The notes below the pieces were generated by a model, which did not search any database, had not been told where the DNA came from, and saw nothing but the letters and a program-made list of their open reading frames with translations. From Neolewinella persica DSM 23188 (lineage in GTDB: Bacteria; Bacteroidota; Bacteroidia; Chitinophagales; Saprospiraceae): 59,911 nt of DNA. The stretch spans positions 30,203 through 90,113 of the forward strand of contig NZ_KB890440.1 of the NCBI RefSeq assembly GCF_000373105.1. The letters run 5' to 3'. The position numbers were made by a program, and so were the translations under genes. How positions within the stretch are numbered: the first letter of the stretch is position 1; each line of letters starts with the position of its first letter. This document shows, in pieces, positions 7,881 through 16,800 of this stretch.

Positions 7881-10046
7881 CTAAAGCGGCACCCGTCGCC
7901 GCCGCTCCCCGGTAAGCCGGTAAACAGCATTGGCAATAGCCGCACCAATTGGCCCCAATGGCGGTTCACCTACCGCACCGGGTTTGTCATCGTTCTCGAG
8001 CAACACCACGTTGATTTCTTTTGGCGCGTCCCGCATCAGCGCCATTTTGTAGGCACCGTAGATAACGGGGTAGAGGGATCCGTCTTTTACCGTCATGCGC
8101 TCATGCAGGATCGCACTCATGCCCATGATGATGCTGCCTTCGCACTGGGCGCGCACCTGGTCGGGGTTGATGACCATTCCGGGGTCCATTACGCAGGTGA
8201 CTTTATGAACCTTGATGTCACCGTCCTCTATGGATACCTCCGCAACGTGGGCGCAGGGCGTATTCGCATCGGTGCTGGCGGCAAAGCCCATTGCCCGGCC
8301 ATCCCTTGCTTCGTTGTGGTAACCGGCTTCTTCGGCGGCTCTTTGGATGACCTTAGCCAGCCGGAGATCGGCCTTGGTTTCCGTCAGGTGATCCAGCCGG
8401 AAAAGCACGGGGTCTTTGCCAGCCTTCTCGGCCAGTTCATCCATAAAACTCTCGATGGCAAAAGTATTCGCCAGCAGCCCCAGGCTGCGCCACCAGCTGG
8501 TAGCAAAGGGGAGTTTGACCCGCCAGGACACCGCCCGGTAATTTGGGATGCCGTGGTACTGGATCATCCCACCGCGCCAGGCGCCAACGTCGGTCCCGAC
8601 AACCGTCTGTAACAAACGGGGAACCAAGGGGCTACCAAAAAAAACATCCCCACTGGAAACATTGTGTTCGATGGCCTCGATCTTGCCGTCAGCAGTGAGT
8701 TTTCCCTTCATCACATTGTGAGTTGGCGGTCGAAAGGTATCGTTCTGAAACTCTTCCTTTCGATTGAAAAAACTCTTTACCGGTTTGCCGACAGCCCTGG
8801 ACATGACCGCCGCCTGCATGGCGTTCGGCGTATGTAACCGACGGCCGAAGCCGCCGCCCAAAAACGTTGGTTGAATGACCACCTGCTCTTCTTTAAACCC
8901 CATTCGCTTGGCGATCTCCCCACGGGTGATGTTGATGACCTGCGTAGACATGATTACCGTAGCCTTATCCGCCTCCACATAGGCAACGGCACCGTTAGGC
9001 TCCAGTTGGGCATGCGCGCCGATGGGGCTGTAATATTCGGAGATGATCACGCCTTCTTCTCCATCGGCAAGCAGTTGTTTGGCATTCCCTTCTTTCTGGA
9101 TAACCGCCGGCTTTCCCTGTCCGACTCTGATCATGGCTTCAATGTCTTCCGACTGCCATACTTTCTCCGTGCTCCAGTTCGCCTTAATCTTCTTCTTGGC
9201 GTTTTCTGCTTCGACATAAGAGTTGGCGATTACGCCAACGAAGTCCTCCTCCAGCACAATTTTGACCACTCCCGGCATACCTTCAGCCTCCGATGTATCT
9301 GCTCCCAAAAATGTAGCACCAACACTACTTGGGCGGACAACCGCCCCGTACAACATGCCCGGCATGGTGGCGTCCATCCCGAAGATGGGCGCGCCCATCA
9401 CCTTGTCTTCCAGATCGACCCGAGGAATAGGTTTTCCGACGAACTTGTAGGCTGTTGAAGCCTTCAGCGCGGGCGTGTCTGGCACTTCCCATTCTTCTGC
9501 TTTCGCAACAACTTCTCCGTAAGTGATCGATTTTCCCTCACCGGAAATGATACCGTTCAGCGCAGAAAGGGAGGATACTGCTACACCCATTTGACCGGCT
9601 GCGGCATTGAGTAGCATAACCCGCATGGTGGCGGCGATCTCCCGCAGCGGCACCCAGAGGCTGGCGATACTGGTGCTGCCGCCGGTAGCGAATTGATCGA
9701 TGTTACCAGTTGCCGTACTGGCATGGACGACTTTAATCTGCTCAATGCCTACTTCCAGTTCTTCGGCGGCAATTTGTGCGAGGCCGGTAAAGGTGCCTTG
9801 CCCCATCTCTACCTTGGGGCTGTGGAAGATCAGGGTATTATCGGCCGTTACCTCAAACCAGATGGTCGGATCATCGGTTGGCCCCATGTAGGGTGATTCG
9901 GCCGTGTTGACCACTCCCGCAATTTTTCGGCGGATGAACGGCGCGCTGCAATAAGTAGCACCCAGCATCACCCCAGTACCAATGGCGGCACGAACCAGAA
10001 ATTTTCTTCGCGAGAAACCTTTCTTTTCTTTCTTGTTCTCAGACAT
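7881..10046 (-). CDS. Molybdopterin-binding subunit of xanthine dehydrogenase-family hydroxylase (IorB-like)
   Basis: Large catalytic subunit, 721 residues from ATG 10046. The frame continues upstream through the small-subunit gene, but that extension is not credible. The N-terminus has a Tat-type signal (SRRKFLVRAAIG), so export of the folded cofactor enzyme to the periplasm is likely. Cofactor motifs: GGGFGRR, and near the C-terminus GAVGEPPLGP, whose Glu corresponds to the catalytic base of the family. The closest general type is isoquinoline 1-oxidoreductase beta / aldehyde dehydrogenase. It follows the 2Fe-2S subunit by 7 bp and works with the upstream cytochrome as electron acceptor. 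Substrate unknown. Confidence 0.92.
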   Translation of the reverse strand: MSENKKEKKGFSRRKFLVRAAIGTGVMLGATYCSAPFIRRKIAGVVNTAESPYMGPTDDPTIWFEVTADNTLIFHSPKVEMGQGTFTGLAQIAAEELEVGIEQIKVVHASTATGNIDQFATGGSTSIASLWVPLREIAATMRVMLLNAAAGQMGVAVSSLSALNGIISGEGKSITYGEVVAKAEEWEVPDTPALKASTAYKFVGKPIPRVDLEDKVMGAPIFGMDATMPGMLYGAVVRPSSVGATFLGADTSEAEGMPGVVKIVLEEDFVGVIANSYVEAENAKKKIKANWSTEKVWQSEDIEAMIRVGQGKPAVIQKEGNAKQLLADGEEGVIISEYYSPIGAHAQLEPNGAVAYVEADKATVIMSTQVINITRGEIAKRMGFKEEQVVIQPTFLGGGFGRRLHTPNAMQAAVMSRAVGKPVKSFFNRKEEFQNDTFRPPTHNVMKGKLTADGKIEAIEHNVSSGDVFFGSPLVPRLLQTVVGTDVGAWRGGMIQYHGIPNYRAVSWRVKLPFATSWWRSLGLLANTFAIESFMDELAEKAGKDPVLFRLDHLTETKADLRLAKVIQRAAEEAGYHNEARDGRAMGFAASTDANTPCAHVAEVSIEDGDIKVHKVTCVMDPGMVINPDQVRAQCEGSIIMGMSAILHERMTVKDGSLYPVIYGAYKMALMRDAPKEINVVLLENDDKPGAVGEPPLGPIGAAIANAVYRLTGERRRRVPL

Positions 10047-10053
10047 GGCTGGA

Positions 10054-10524
10054 TTATTTAGTTGTTGCGTTCTGTAATTCCGCCGCCCGGTGAATGGCCT
10101 TGCGCATGCGGTAGTAGGTGGCGCAACGGCAAACGTTGACAATGTTGTTGTCAATGTCCTCGTCAGTTGGGTTAGGAATCTCCTTTAGCATAGCCGCCGT
10201 CGCCATCATAAATCCGGGCTGGCAATAGCCGCATTGGGGTACAATTTCCTCCATCCAGGCTTGTTGAACGGGGTGCATATTCTCTTCCGTACTTAATCCC
10301 TCTATGGTTGTTACTTCTTTGCCTGCGGCAAATTTTACCGCGTAGGAGCAGGAGCGGACTGCCTTGCCATCAACGTGGATGGTGCAGGCACCACAGGCAG
10401 CTTTGCCGCAGCCGAATTTGGTGCCCTTGAGGTCCAGGGTGTCCCGGATAACCCATAGGAGGGGGCTGTTGCCGTCGGCATCAACGGATACTTGTTTGCC
10501 GTTTAAGGTGAATGTTGTAGTCAT
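10054..10524 (-). CDS. (2Fe-2S)-binding small subunit of molybdenum hydroxylase (IorA-like)
   Basis: 156 residues carrying both iron-sulphur clusters of a molybdenum hydroxylase. The N-terminal ferredoxin-like cluster uses CGKAACGACTIHVDG plus a later Cys (VRSCSYAV). The C-terminal helical cluster uses CGYCQPGFMM and CRCATYYRMRKAI. It transfers electrons from the Mo site of the large subunit encoded 7 bp downstream. There is no FAD subunit gene nearby, which matches the two-subunit IorAB type that passes electrons to cytochromes. Confidence 0.94.
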   Translation of the reverse strand: MTTTFTLNGKQVSVDADGNSPLLWVIRDTLDLKGTKFGCGKAACGACTIHVDGKAVRSCSYAVKFAAGKEVTTIEGLSTEENMHPVQQAWMEEIVPQCGYCQPGFMMATAAMLKEIPNPTDEDIDNNIVNVCRCATYYRMRKAIHRAAELQNATTK

Positions 10525-10710
10525 TGTTGGAGAGGTAAGGTTGAAGCGAAGCGTAAGGCGTCGGATGAAATCAGCAAATAATGGGAGGTGGATATATTTT
10601 ACGAAGTGGTTTGGGCAAAATACTGTGGCGCTGAGCGCCTGTAAGCGCTGCTGCTCTCGGGTTAACGGTATCCCAAAATCTTAGGGTACAGTAAGCGGGG
10701 CCGTTGATCA
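10525..10710. other. Spacer between cytochrome and iron-sulphur subunit genes
   Basis: 186 bp without a gene. It contains the perfect palindrome GGCGCTGAGCGCC near 10627. Given its length the downstream pair may have its own promoter. Confidence 0.4.
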
Positions 10711-11307
10711 CTATTGTTCAGGGATAACCGCCCCCGCCGCTGCCCATGCTTTTACTGCGGCAGTGAATTCGTCTTTTGCCACCGGGACGGGTTCACGTGG
10801 TTTGCCCTCGTGATCAATGCCCGGATTCCAGGCCCAGCCGACTAATTCGTCTTCCGTTAAGTGCTTAACGATTTCGTCAAGGTTTTTACCGCCGTTGCGG
10901 GCGGGGTCCATCATCTGCGTGGCAATTTCCACGCGGGTTTTCCCGGCCCAGGCCATTTCTACCGGAGCCAGCCCCCAGTGCGGAGCACCGGGGACGCCGG
11001 AAAAATCATTGTTTTCCGATTGGTGGCAGGTGCTGCACTGCAGGCCGGCAAGGCCGTGGTCGTCGGCACCACGCTGAACGTTAAAGTTGTGGATGTGGCT
11101 GTCCTCTCCCTGCCGGGGCCGGTTGCCGCTTGGATGGCAGTTGACACAGCGCTTATGGGTGAGCACTTTCATCATGATGTCAAAGGGGGCCTCGTCCAAA
11201 TTGGCTTCGGAGGACCGGTTGCTCTCACCGAAAGGGCTTACCTCAGTAAAAGCTACGCAGACACCCATAAAGGCCAAAATGAAAAGGCTGGTCAGTAAAT
11301 GCTTCAT
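10711..11307 (-). CDS. Diheme-motif cytochrome c-like protein of the oxidase cluster
   Basis: 198 residues from ATG 11307 (a TTG lies two codons upstream). N-terminal signal-like segment MKHLLTSLFILAFMGVCVAF, then two haem c attachment motifs: CVNCH (near residue 55) and CSTCH (near residue 94). The C-terminal half is helical with WAWNPGIDHEG. Proteins of this type are often annotated as an isoquinoline 1-oxidoreductase subunit and occur upstream of IorAB-like genes. I infer it accepts electrons from the 2Fe-2S subunit in the periplasm. Confidence 0.85.
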   Translation of the reverse strand: MKHLLTSLFILAFMGVCVAFTEVSPFGESNRSSEANLDEAPFDIMMKVLTHKRCVNCHPSGNRPRQGEDSHIHNFNVQRGADDHGLAGLQCSTCHQSENNDFSGVPGAPHWGLAPVEMAWAGKTRVEIATQMMDPARNGGKNLDEIVKHLTEDELVGWAWNPGIDHEGKPREPVPVAKDEFTAAVKAWAAAGAVIPEQ

Positions 11308-11459
11308 GCTCAAAAAATAAATTGATCTGTGGATACTGTAAGCTTAAAAGGGTACTCAAGGTTCTCATCTATTGCCAGAAGTGCCACCCGAATATAATGT
11401 ATTCAGGCGCTGTCCAGTATTTTTTGGCATCTTTCCCACTCAAATAAACCCTTTGTCCA

Positions 11460-12497
11460 ATGTTCATTAACAAGAATTTTACCCTCAGGCAAATCTGGCA
11501 ATTCACGGGTAAACATATCCCATGGATAGTTACCTGGATGACGCTGGTGGCCTTTTTGTACGAATACGCCGACCTGAAATGGTTGTCTCTTCCATGGCTT
11601 CCTCTCTCGGTGATCGGTACTGCGGTGGCCTTTTACGTCGGTTTTAAAAACAACAGCGCCTATGACCGGATGTGGGAAGCCAGGAAAATATGGGGGGCCA
11701 TCATTAACAGCAGCCGTGCCTGGGGGGCTACCGTAAAATCCTTTGTTTCTAATCAGTTCACGGCGGAAGAAACCTCTGCCGCAGAGTTGGACAGCATCGT
11801 CAAAACCTTACTGTACCGCCACATTGGTTGGTTGTATGCTTTGCGAAGTCAACTGCTCGTTCCTACGCCGTGGGAACACATTAGTCAGGGTGGGCACATT
11901 GGTAAGGTGGCCGAACGGTACCGGGAGGTATTCGGCGTCGGGTTGATCAAGGATGAAGTGACGGAAGAAGAGTTGCGACAGTTTCTTTTGCCCAATGAAT
12001 TTAACCGCCTGATCAACTACAAAAACACCGCTACGCAAATCATTGATCAGCAGTCGCAGGACCTCAAAGCGCTGCGGCAGCGGGGCATCATCGAGGATTT
12101 TCGACACATGGAGTTGCAGAAACTACTCAACGATTTTTATGTGCATCAGGGAAAGTGTGAGCGGATCAAAAAATTCCCGCTTCCCCGGCAGTACGCAAAC
12201 ATGAGCTTCATCTTTGTGGGGATTTTTATTTTCCTCCTGCCCTTCGGCATGGTTTCGGAGTTTGCTAAATTAGGAGAATACGGAAGCTTGCTATCGATTC
12301 CCTTTTCCGTGCTGGTCGCCTGGGTGTACGTGATGATGGAGCTGGTTGGCGATTATTCAGAAAACCCGTTTGAGGGCCTCGGGAACGACATTCCGATGCT
12401 GTCCTTGTGCCGGGTGATTGAAATCGATCTCCGGGAAATGCTGGGGGAAACAAACTTACCTCCGTCCATCGAGCCAGTCAACGGGGTGTTGATGTAG
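11460..12497 (+). CDS. Bestrophin-like (UPF0187) membrane ion channel
   Basis: 345 residues. The bestrophin family starts with conserved hydrophobic helices; here WQFTGKHIPWIVTWMTLVAF, then PLSVIGTAVAFYVGFKNNSAYDRMWEARKIWG, in which the NNxAYDRxWE block is the family signature. Later segments include FIFVGIFIFLLPFG and the C-terminal DYSENPFEGLGNDIPM, a conserved acidic patch followed by LCRVIEIDLREML. Bacterial bestrophins are pentameric channels of the inner membrane. Single gene, divergent from the cytochrome gene. Confidence 0.92.
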   Translation: MFINKNFTLRQIWQFTGKHIPWIVTWMTLVAFLYEYADLKWLSLPWLPLSVIGTAVAFYVGFKNNSAYDRMWEARKIWGAIINSSRAWGATVKSFVSNQFTAEETSAAELDSIVKTLLYRHIGWLYALRSQLLVPTPWEHISQGGHIGKVAERYREVFGVGLIKDEVTEEELRQFLLPNEFNRLINYKNTATQIIDQQSQDLKALRQRGIIEDFRHMELQKLLNDFYVHQGKCERIKKFPLPRQYANMSFIFVGIFIFLLPFGMVSEFAKLGEYGSLLSIPFSVLVAWVYVMMELVGDYSENPFEGLGNDIPMLSLCRVIEIDLREMLGETNLPPSIEPVNGVLM

Positions 12498-12512
12498 GGC
12501 TTTTAGTCATAG

Positions 12513-12531
12513 GGGCGCGGCCGCAGGTGCA
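12513..12531 (-). repeat. GC-rich dispersed repeat, copy 3
   Basis: Exact GGGCGCGGCCGCAGGTGCA, 15 bp after the bestrophin stop codon, with AGCAA 17 bp further in. It pairs with the diverged copy at 12617; the DNA between them also contains complementary AAAGGGACAAA and TTTGTCCCTT. Confidence 0.9.
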
Positions 12532-12609
12532 TGGAAAGGGACAAAAGTAGCAAAGATTGGAAGGGGGGGGACAGCTATTGCTCCCCTTTGTCCCTTGCTC
12601 CTTATCCCT

Positions 12610-13524
12610 TTACTCAGCACCCGCGATCCCGCCTGATGTTGATGCTGCTTCCGGGCGGAACTTTTTTTCTGCTATCCAACCAATCCAAACCACCAGGCTG
12701 AGGCTGATTAACCCAGCCCACCAGGGTGGGATGGTGCCAACTTCGGTACTTGGGTCAAACTCACCAGTAAAGTAAGCCACGCTTACCTGGAACCCGTTGA
12801 ACAGGAGGTGCAACAAAATTGGCACCCACAACGAACCAGACCAGGCGTACCCATATCCGAGCAGCAGGCCCAGCAGCAGCCGGGGAACGAATCCGGCAAA
12901 TTCTACGTGTATGGCACTAAATAAAATGGCTGCTGCCCAAATGGCGGCGTGGTGATTGCCAAACCATGGTTGAAAAACCCTTCTTTGTAATACGCCCCGC
13001 ATCAGCAGCTCTTCTCCGATCGCTGGAGTTACTGCGGCAGCAAGGAAGGCCAGGATAAATTCAGGAACGCTTTCCATCGTCAGTATCCCCTTCAAAAGGG
13101 CATCTGCGTTATTTTCCGCTGATTGCATCCATTCCGGGAGCGGAATCTGCATATTGAGATAAGCAAGCCAGGCGACAAATGGCAGTGCTACTATGAAAAG
13201 CAGCGTAGCGAAAAGGGCGGACCCGGGAAGTGGCCTAGCCGACAAGCCAGAGGCCGCGATCCATTGCCTCTTGAAAACAAGCAGCAGTGCAAGTAAAGCC
13301 GTACCGGCAAACGGGATTAAATTACTGAGTAATAGATAGCTACGTAGCTGTTGTCTTTGAAAGCCGGAGGTGCTTGTTTCTCCGATCGTTGAGAGGTCAA
13401 TCCAGCCCAATGACTTGAACGCAATAGAGATGCCCGTCATCACCATTGCGCAGATGAAAAAGGCGACCAGGGTTGATAGAAAGAGCCGGCCGGGAGCTTC
13501 AGATTTGTCCGAAATGGGTGTCAT
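12610..13524 (-). CDS. CPBP family intramembrane glutamic endopeptidase
   Basis: 304 residues with several hydrophobic segments. The CAAX-protease/bacteriocin-processing signature is clear: GEELLMRGVLQ (EExxxR motif, about residue 188), FSAIHVEF (FxxxH motif) and ILLHLLFNGF (third motif with His and Asn). It probably cleaves within membranes or cuts prenylated or peptide substrates; no bacteriocin genes adjoin it. The last codons (GGIAGAE) are encoded by a diverged copy of the dispersed GC-rich repeat, so the C-terminus may have been formed by repeat insertion. Confidence 0.9.
   Translation of the reverse strand: MTPISDKSEAPGRLFLSTLVAFFICAMVMTGISIAFKSLGWIDLSTIGETSTSGFQRQQLRSYLLLSNLIPFAGTALLALLLVFKRQWIAASGLSARPLPGSALFATLLFIVALPFVAWLAYLNMQIPLPEWMQSAENNADALLKGILTMESVPEFILAFLAAAVTPAIGEELLMRGVLQRRVFQPWFGNHHAAIWAAAILFSAIHVEFAGFVPRLLLGLLLGYGYAWSGSLWVPILLHLLFNGFQVSVAYFTGEFDPSTEVGTIPPWWAGLISLSLVVWIGWIAEKKFRPEAASTSGGIAGAE
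12617..12633 (+). repeat. GC-rich dispersed repeat, diverged copy inside CPBP gene end
   Basis: GCACCCGCGATCCCGCC, two differences from the copy-2 form, preceded by TTGCT about 17 bp upstream. It lies in the last codons of the CPBP gene and is inverted relative to copy 3. Confidence 0.65.
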
Positions 13525-13790
13525 GACAAGTTAATGTTTCAAAAATGTAAACTTATGGCGTATTTTGCGGACAATTAGATGGGAAGGTTGTAAAATTCCC
13601 CATTTTTATTTTTCCTCTTTGGCTTTTTTGCAAATTGCCTGAGAACTTCATTTTTTTGTTAATCGTAGCTTATTTCAGCATTTTACATTTTGAACTCAGG
13701 TCTTACTTCATTGCGCCCAACTTTCGGTTTAACCGGTCCAAACACCTAGTTTTTGAAATCCATTCGATCTGACTCGAAGGTACAGTGCCT

Positions 13791-13808
13791 TATGTAGCTG
13801 GCTACATA
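13791..13808. promoter_or_regulatory. Inverted repeat upstream of giant secreted protein
   Basis: TATGTAGC-TG-GCTACATA, perfect 8-bp arms with a 2-bp centre, ending 13 bp before the ATG at 13822. It could be an operator or a leader hairpin. No homologous site was seen elsewhere in the window. Confidence 0.5.
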
Positions 13809-13821
13809 GTGACTTGTCTTA

Positions 13822-16800
13822 ATGTCATTCCACCTCCGAATAACCGCGCTTTCGCTCTTTATCATTTTATTTTCTAATACCTATGGATATTCACAGGCCA
13901 CCTGCGTCAATGCAAGCTCCGGCTCGGCAACGTACGACGGAGATGCTTTTGAGGATCGCCCGATTGACATCTATCCGGCTGGTACCACGGTAGAATTTTG
14001 CTTTTTTATTGATGATTTCCAAACGCCGGACCAGGAGTGGATACACGGTGTGCTGATTGCCTCGGTTGGTCCAGGCTTTGATTTCAGCACCATGATGCCT
14101 TCAGGAACACCGCCAACTCCTTGTAGTGCGGCGGGTTCTTGGGACTGGTACCCCACTTGGTCCCGATGTATATCTTGTGGACCGTTGACGACTTTTACCA
14201 ATGGATATGCCTTTGACAGCCCGGCGGGCACCAACGATGCCTGTGGCGACCAGGGCGTTCTTGATGGAGATCCGGGTAATAACTATGGTGACTTGTCTGG
14301 AAACTGTGGACTCGAATTTTGCTGGACATTTGAAACGGTCAACCCCGGAGCAGTTCCTTCTGCTGATGCCTATACCGTAGAGGTGACCGTTTACGCTGAT
14401 GGTATTTCCGGAGGCTATACGGGAAGTATGGGTTTCTGTGGTTCCCCATGTGGCGCCGATCCTGATATCTGTTTTCCCGAAATCCCGGACCCCGAAATTG
14501 ACATCGTCAACGAACCCTGCCCCGGAGAGCTTTTTATGCTTGAAGGCAGTCCGGTCACTCCTGGCGTAACCCCTTCCTGGTTAGATGTTGATGGTAATGT
14601 GGTTGGCACGGGCTGGACCATCAACCTTCCCGCCGGAACTTACACCTTTAGTGTAGGTAAGCCCGGTTGTGCGCCTAAGAACATTGAGTTTGAAGCAGAA
14701 TTAATCGCACCGGATATCGAATTTATCGGACCGGACGACAACACTTTTCTTTGTTACGGGGATCCGTTAGATTTTGAAGTAATTGTCACTGGTGCTACGG
14801 TGAATTTTGTTAACTGGACGTTGAACGGCGGTCCGGCCCCCTACACTAACAATACCACCACCTACTCCGTCCCTGAGGTTACCACCGCCGATGCCGGTCG
14901 CTATGAAGTAACGATTAACTATGGCGATGGCTGTGATTCCATCTTCGTTCGAAACATTCAGGTAAGTCCCGAAATCAACCCCATGATTACCCCGGTAGAT
15001 GAATCCGTCTGCCTCTTTGACCTGATCACCTTCACCGCTACCGACATAGGCGGAGGGCCTTTTCCTCCCGAATTTGAGCTTTCGTGGGATTTCGGCGCCG
15101 CGACCGGCCCTACCTACACTTTTGAGACTTTCGCAGTTGGTCTGCAGACGGTCATCCTGGAGATTACGGACAATACCAACCCGCTAATACCGTGTATACA
15201 AGAGTTCGAACACACCTATACGGTTAATGAGCTGCCGTCAGTAACCATCGATCCGCTATCCTCCAACATTTGCTTTGGAGACATGATCACCCTCACGGCT
15301 ACGCCTTCGGGCGGTATGCCACTTTACGAATATTTGTGGGGCCCTGACGAAGTGGAGACGTCGGAGTTCTATACGGTCGCTCCGCCATACGATATGAATA
15401 TGACGGACATCTTCGTCACCATACGCGATGCCAACGGCTGTGAAAATTTCTCTTTCTTCGCCGAAGTGGAACTCAATATCCCACCGGGACAGCCCAACCT
15501 GACCTGTAACCCAATCTGTGTCAGCGAGCTCGAATTTAACTGGACGGTTGGCACCGCTGATTTCTACCACATTTTTGCCTCCATTAACGGAGCACCGGAA
15601 ATGCTTATTGATGACAACTACCAAACCAACAGCTACCTGTTTACCGGTCTTAACCCCGGGGATGAAGTCAACTTCCGGGTAGTTCCGTTTGCCGGAGATG
15701 CAATGATGAGTTGTGAAGGGGTTGGGCGTTCCCGCCGTTGTCAGACACCACTAACTTCCACCCCCGGCTTCGTCGTGAACTACGAGGACCCCGTCTGTAT
15801 AAGTGCGGTTAATACCAGCGTAGACGTAGCCGTCTGGGCAGGAGAGGCCGGCACTTTTCTCTTCAACAGTGGTACCCTCGGTCTGGTCGACGCCCCGGCT
15901 GATGCCGATAGTGTGACCACCATTACGCTCCCCCCGCTTCCCGTCGGAACAAATACGTTGATGCATGACCTCGACATTCATTACGATGGGGTAGGAGGGC
16001 GTTGTCCTTCCGACACGACCGTCCAAATTACCGTAACCCAGGCCCCTCCGGCGGCCTTCACGCTCGACCAAACAGAGATTTGTGGTTTCACCGGCGTCTT
16101 TACCGCCACCATCGATGCGGGGGTAACCGGAGTTGATACGTATTCTCTGCAATTGGAGGATGCCGGAATTGGTGGTATGATTACTGACGATGGCACGGGA
16201 ACATTTACCATCACCATCGACTCTACGGGGACACATAATATTTTCCTGAGTACCGCAAACGCCGTCAATCCTGGCTGTGTGGACACCTTCCGGGCACAGA
16301 TTACGCTAACGGAACCAAGTCCTGCGCCAGAACTCGTTTGTGGTGCTGTTGGGCTTGACTTCGTAACCTTCACCTGGAATGACACCGGGGCAGACAGCTA
16401 CGTCGTAAATGAGTTAAACATTCCAGCCGGTGGTGTAGTGATGCGCAGCGGGAATTCAGTGACAATTAGCAATCTGAACGTTGATGACATGGTTACCATC
16501 TCAGTTACTGCGGTAACTGCAGGTTGTCCGGATGTTACTTCGATGTCACAAACCTGTGTCGCGGAATCCTGCCCGGATATCGTGGTCGAGATTGTTGAGG
16601 TCGGCCCCTTTTGTGCGGACGATGATCAGGACATCGCTATGACAATTGACACTACTGGTAGCGATGGTTCCGGCGTCCTTTCCTGGACAATAAATAATGC
16701 GGCCTTTAACGGCGTGATTAATCCTGCGACCCTCGGTCAGGGTTCCTATTCCATCCGTGCGCTGTTTGATGAAGGCTGTGACTTTATCGACGTTTTTCAG

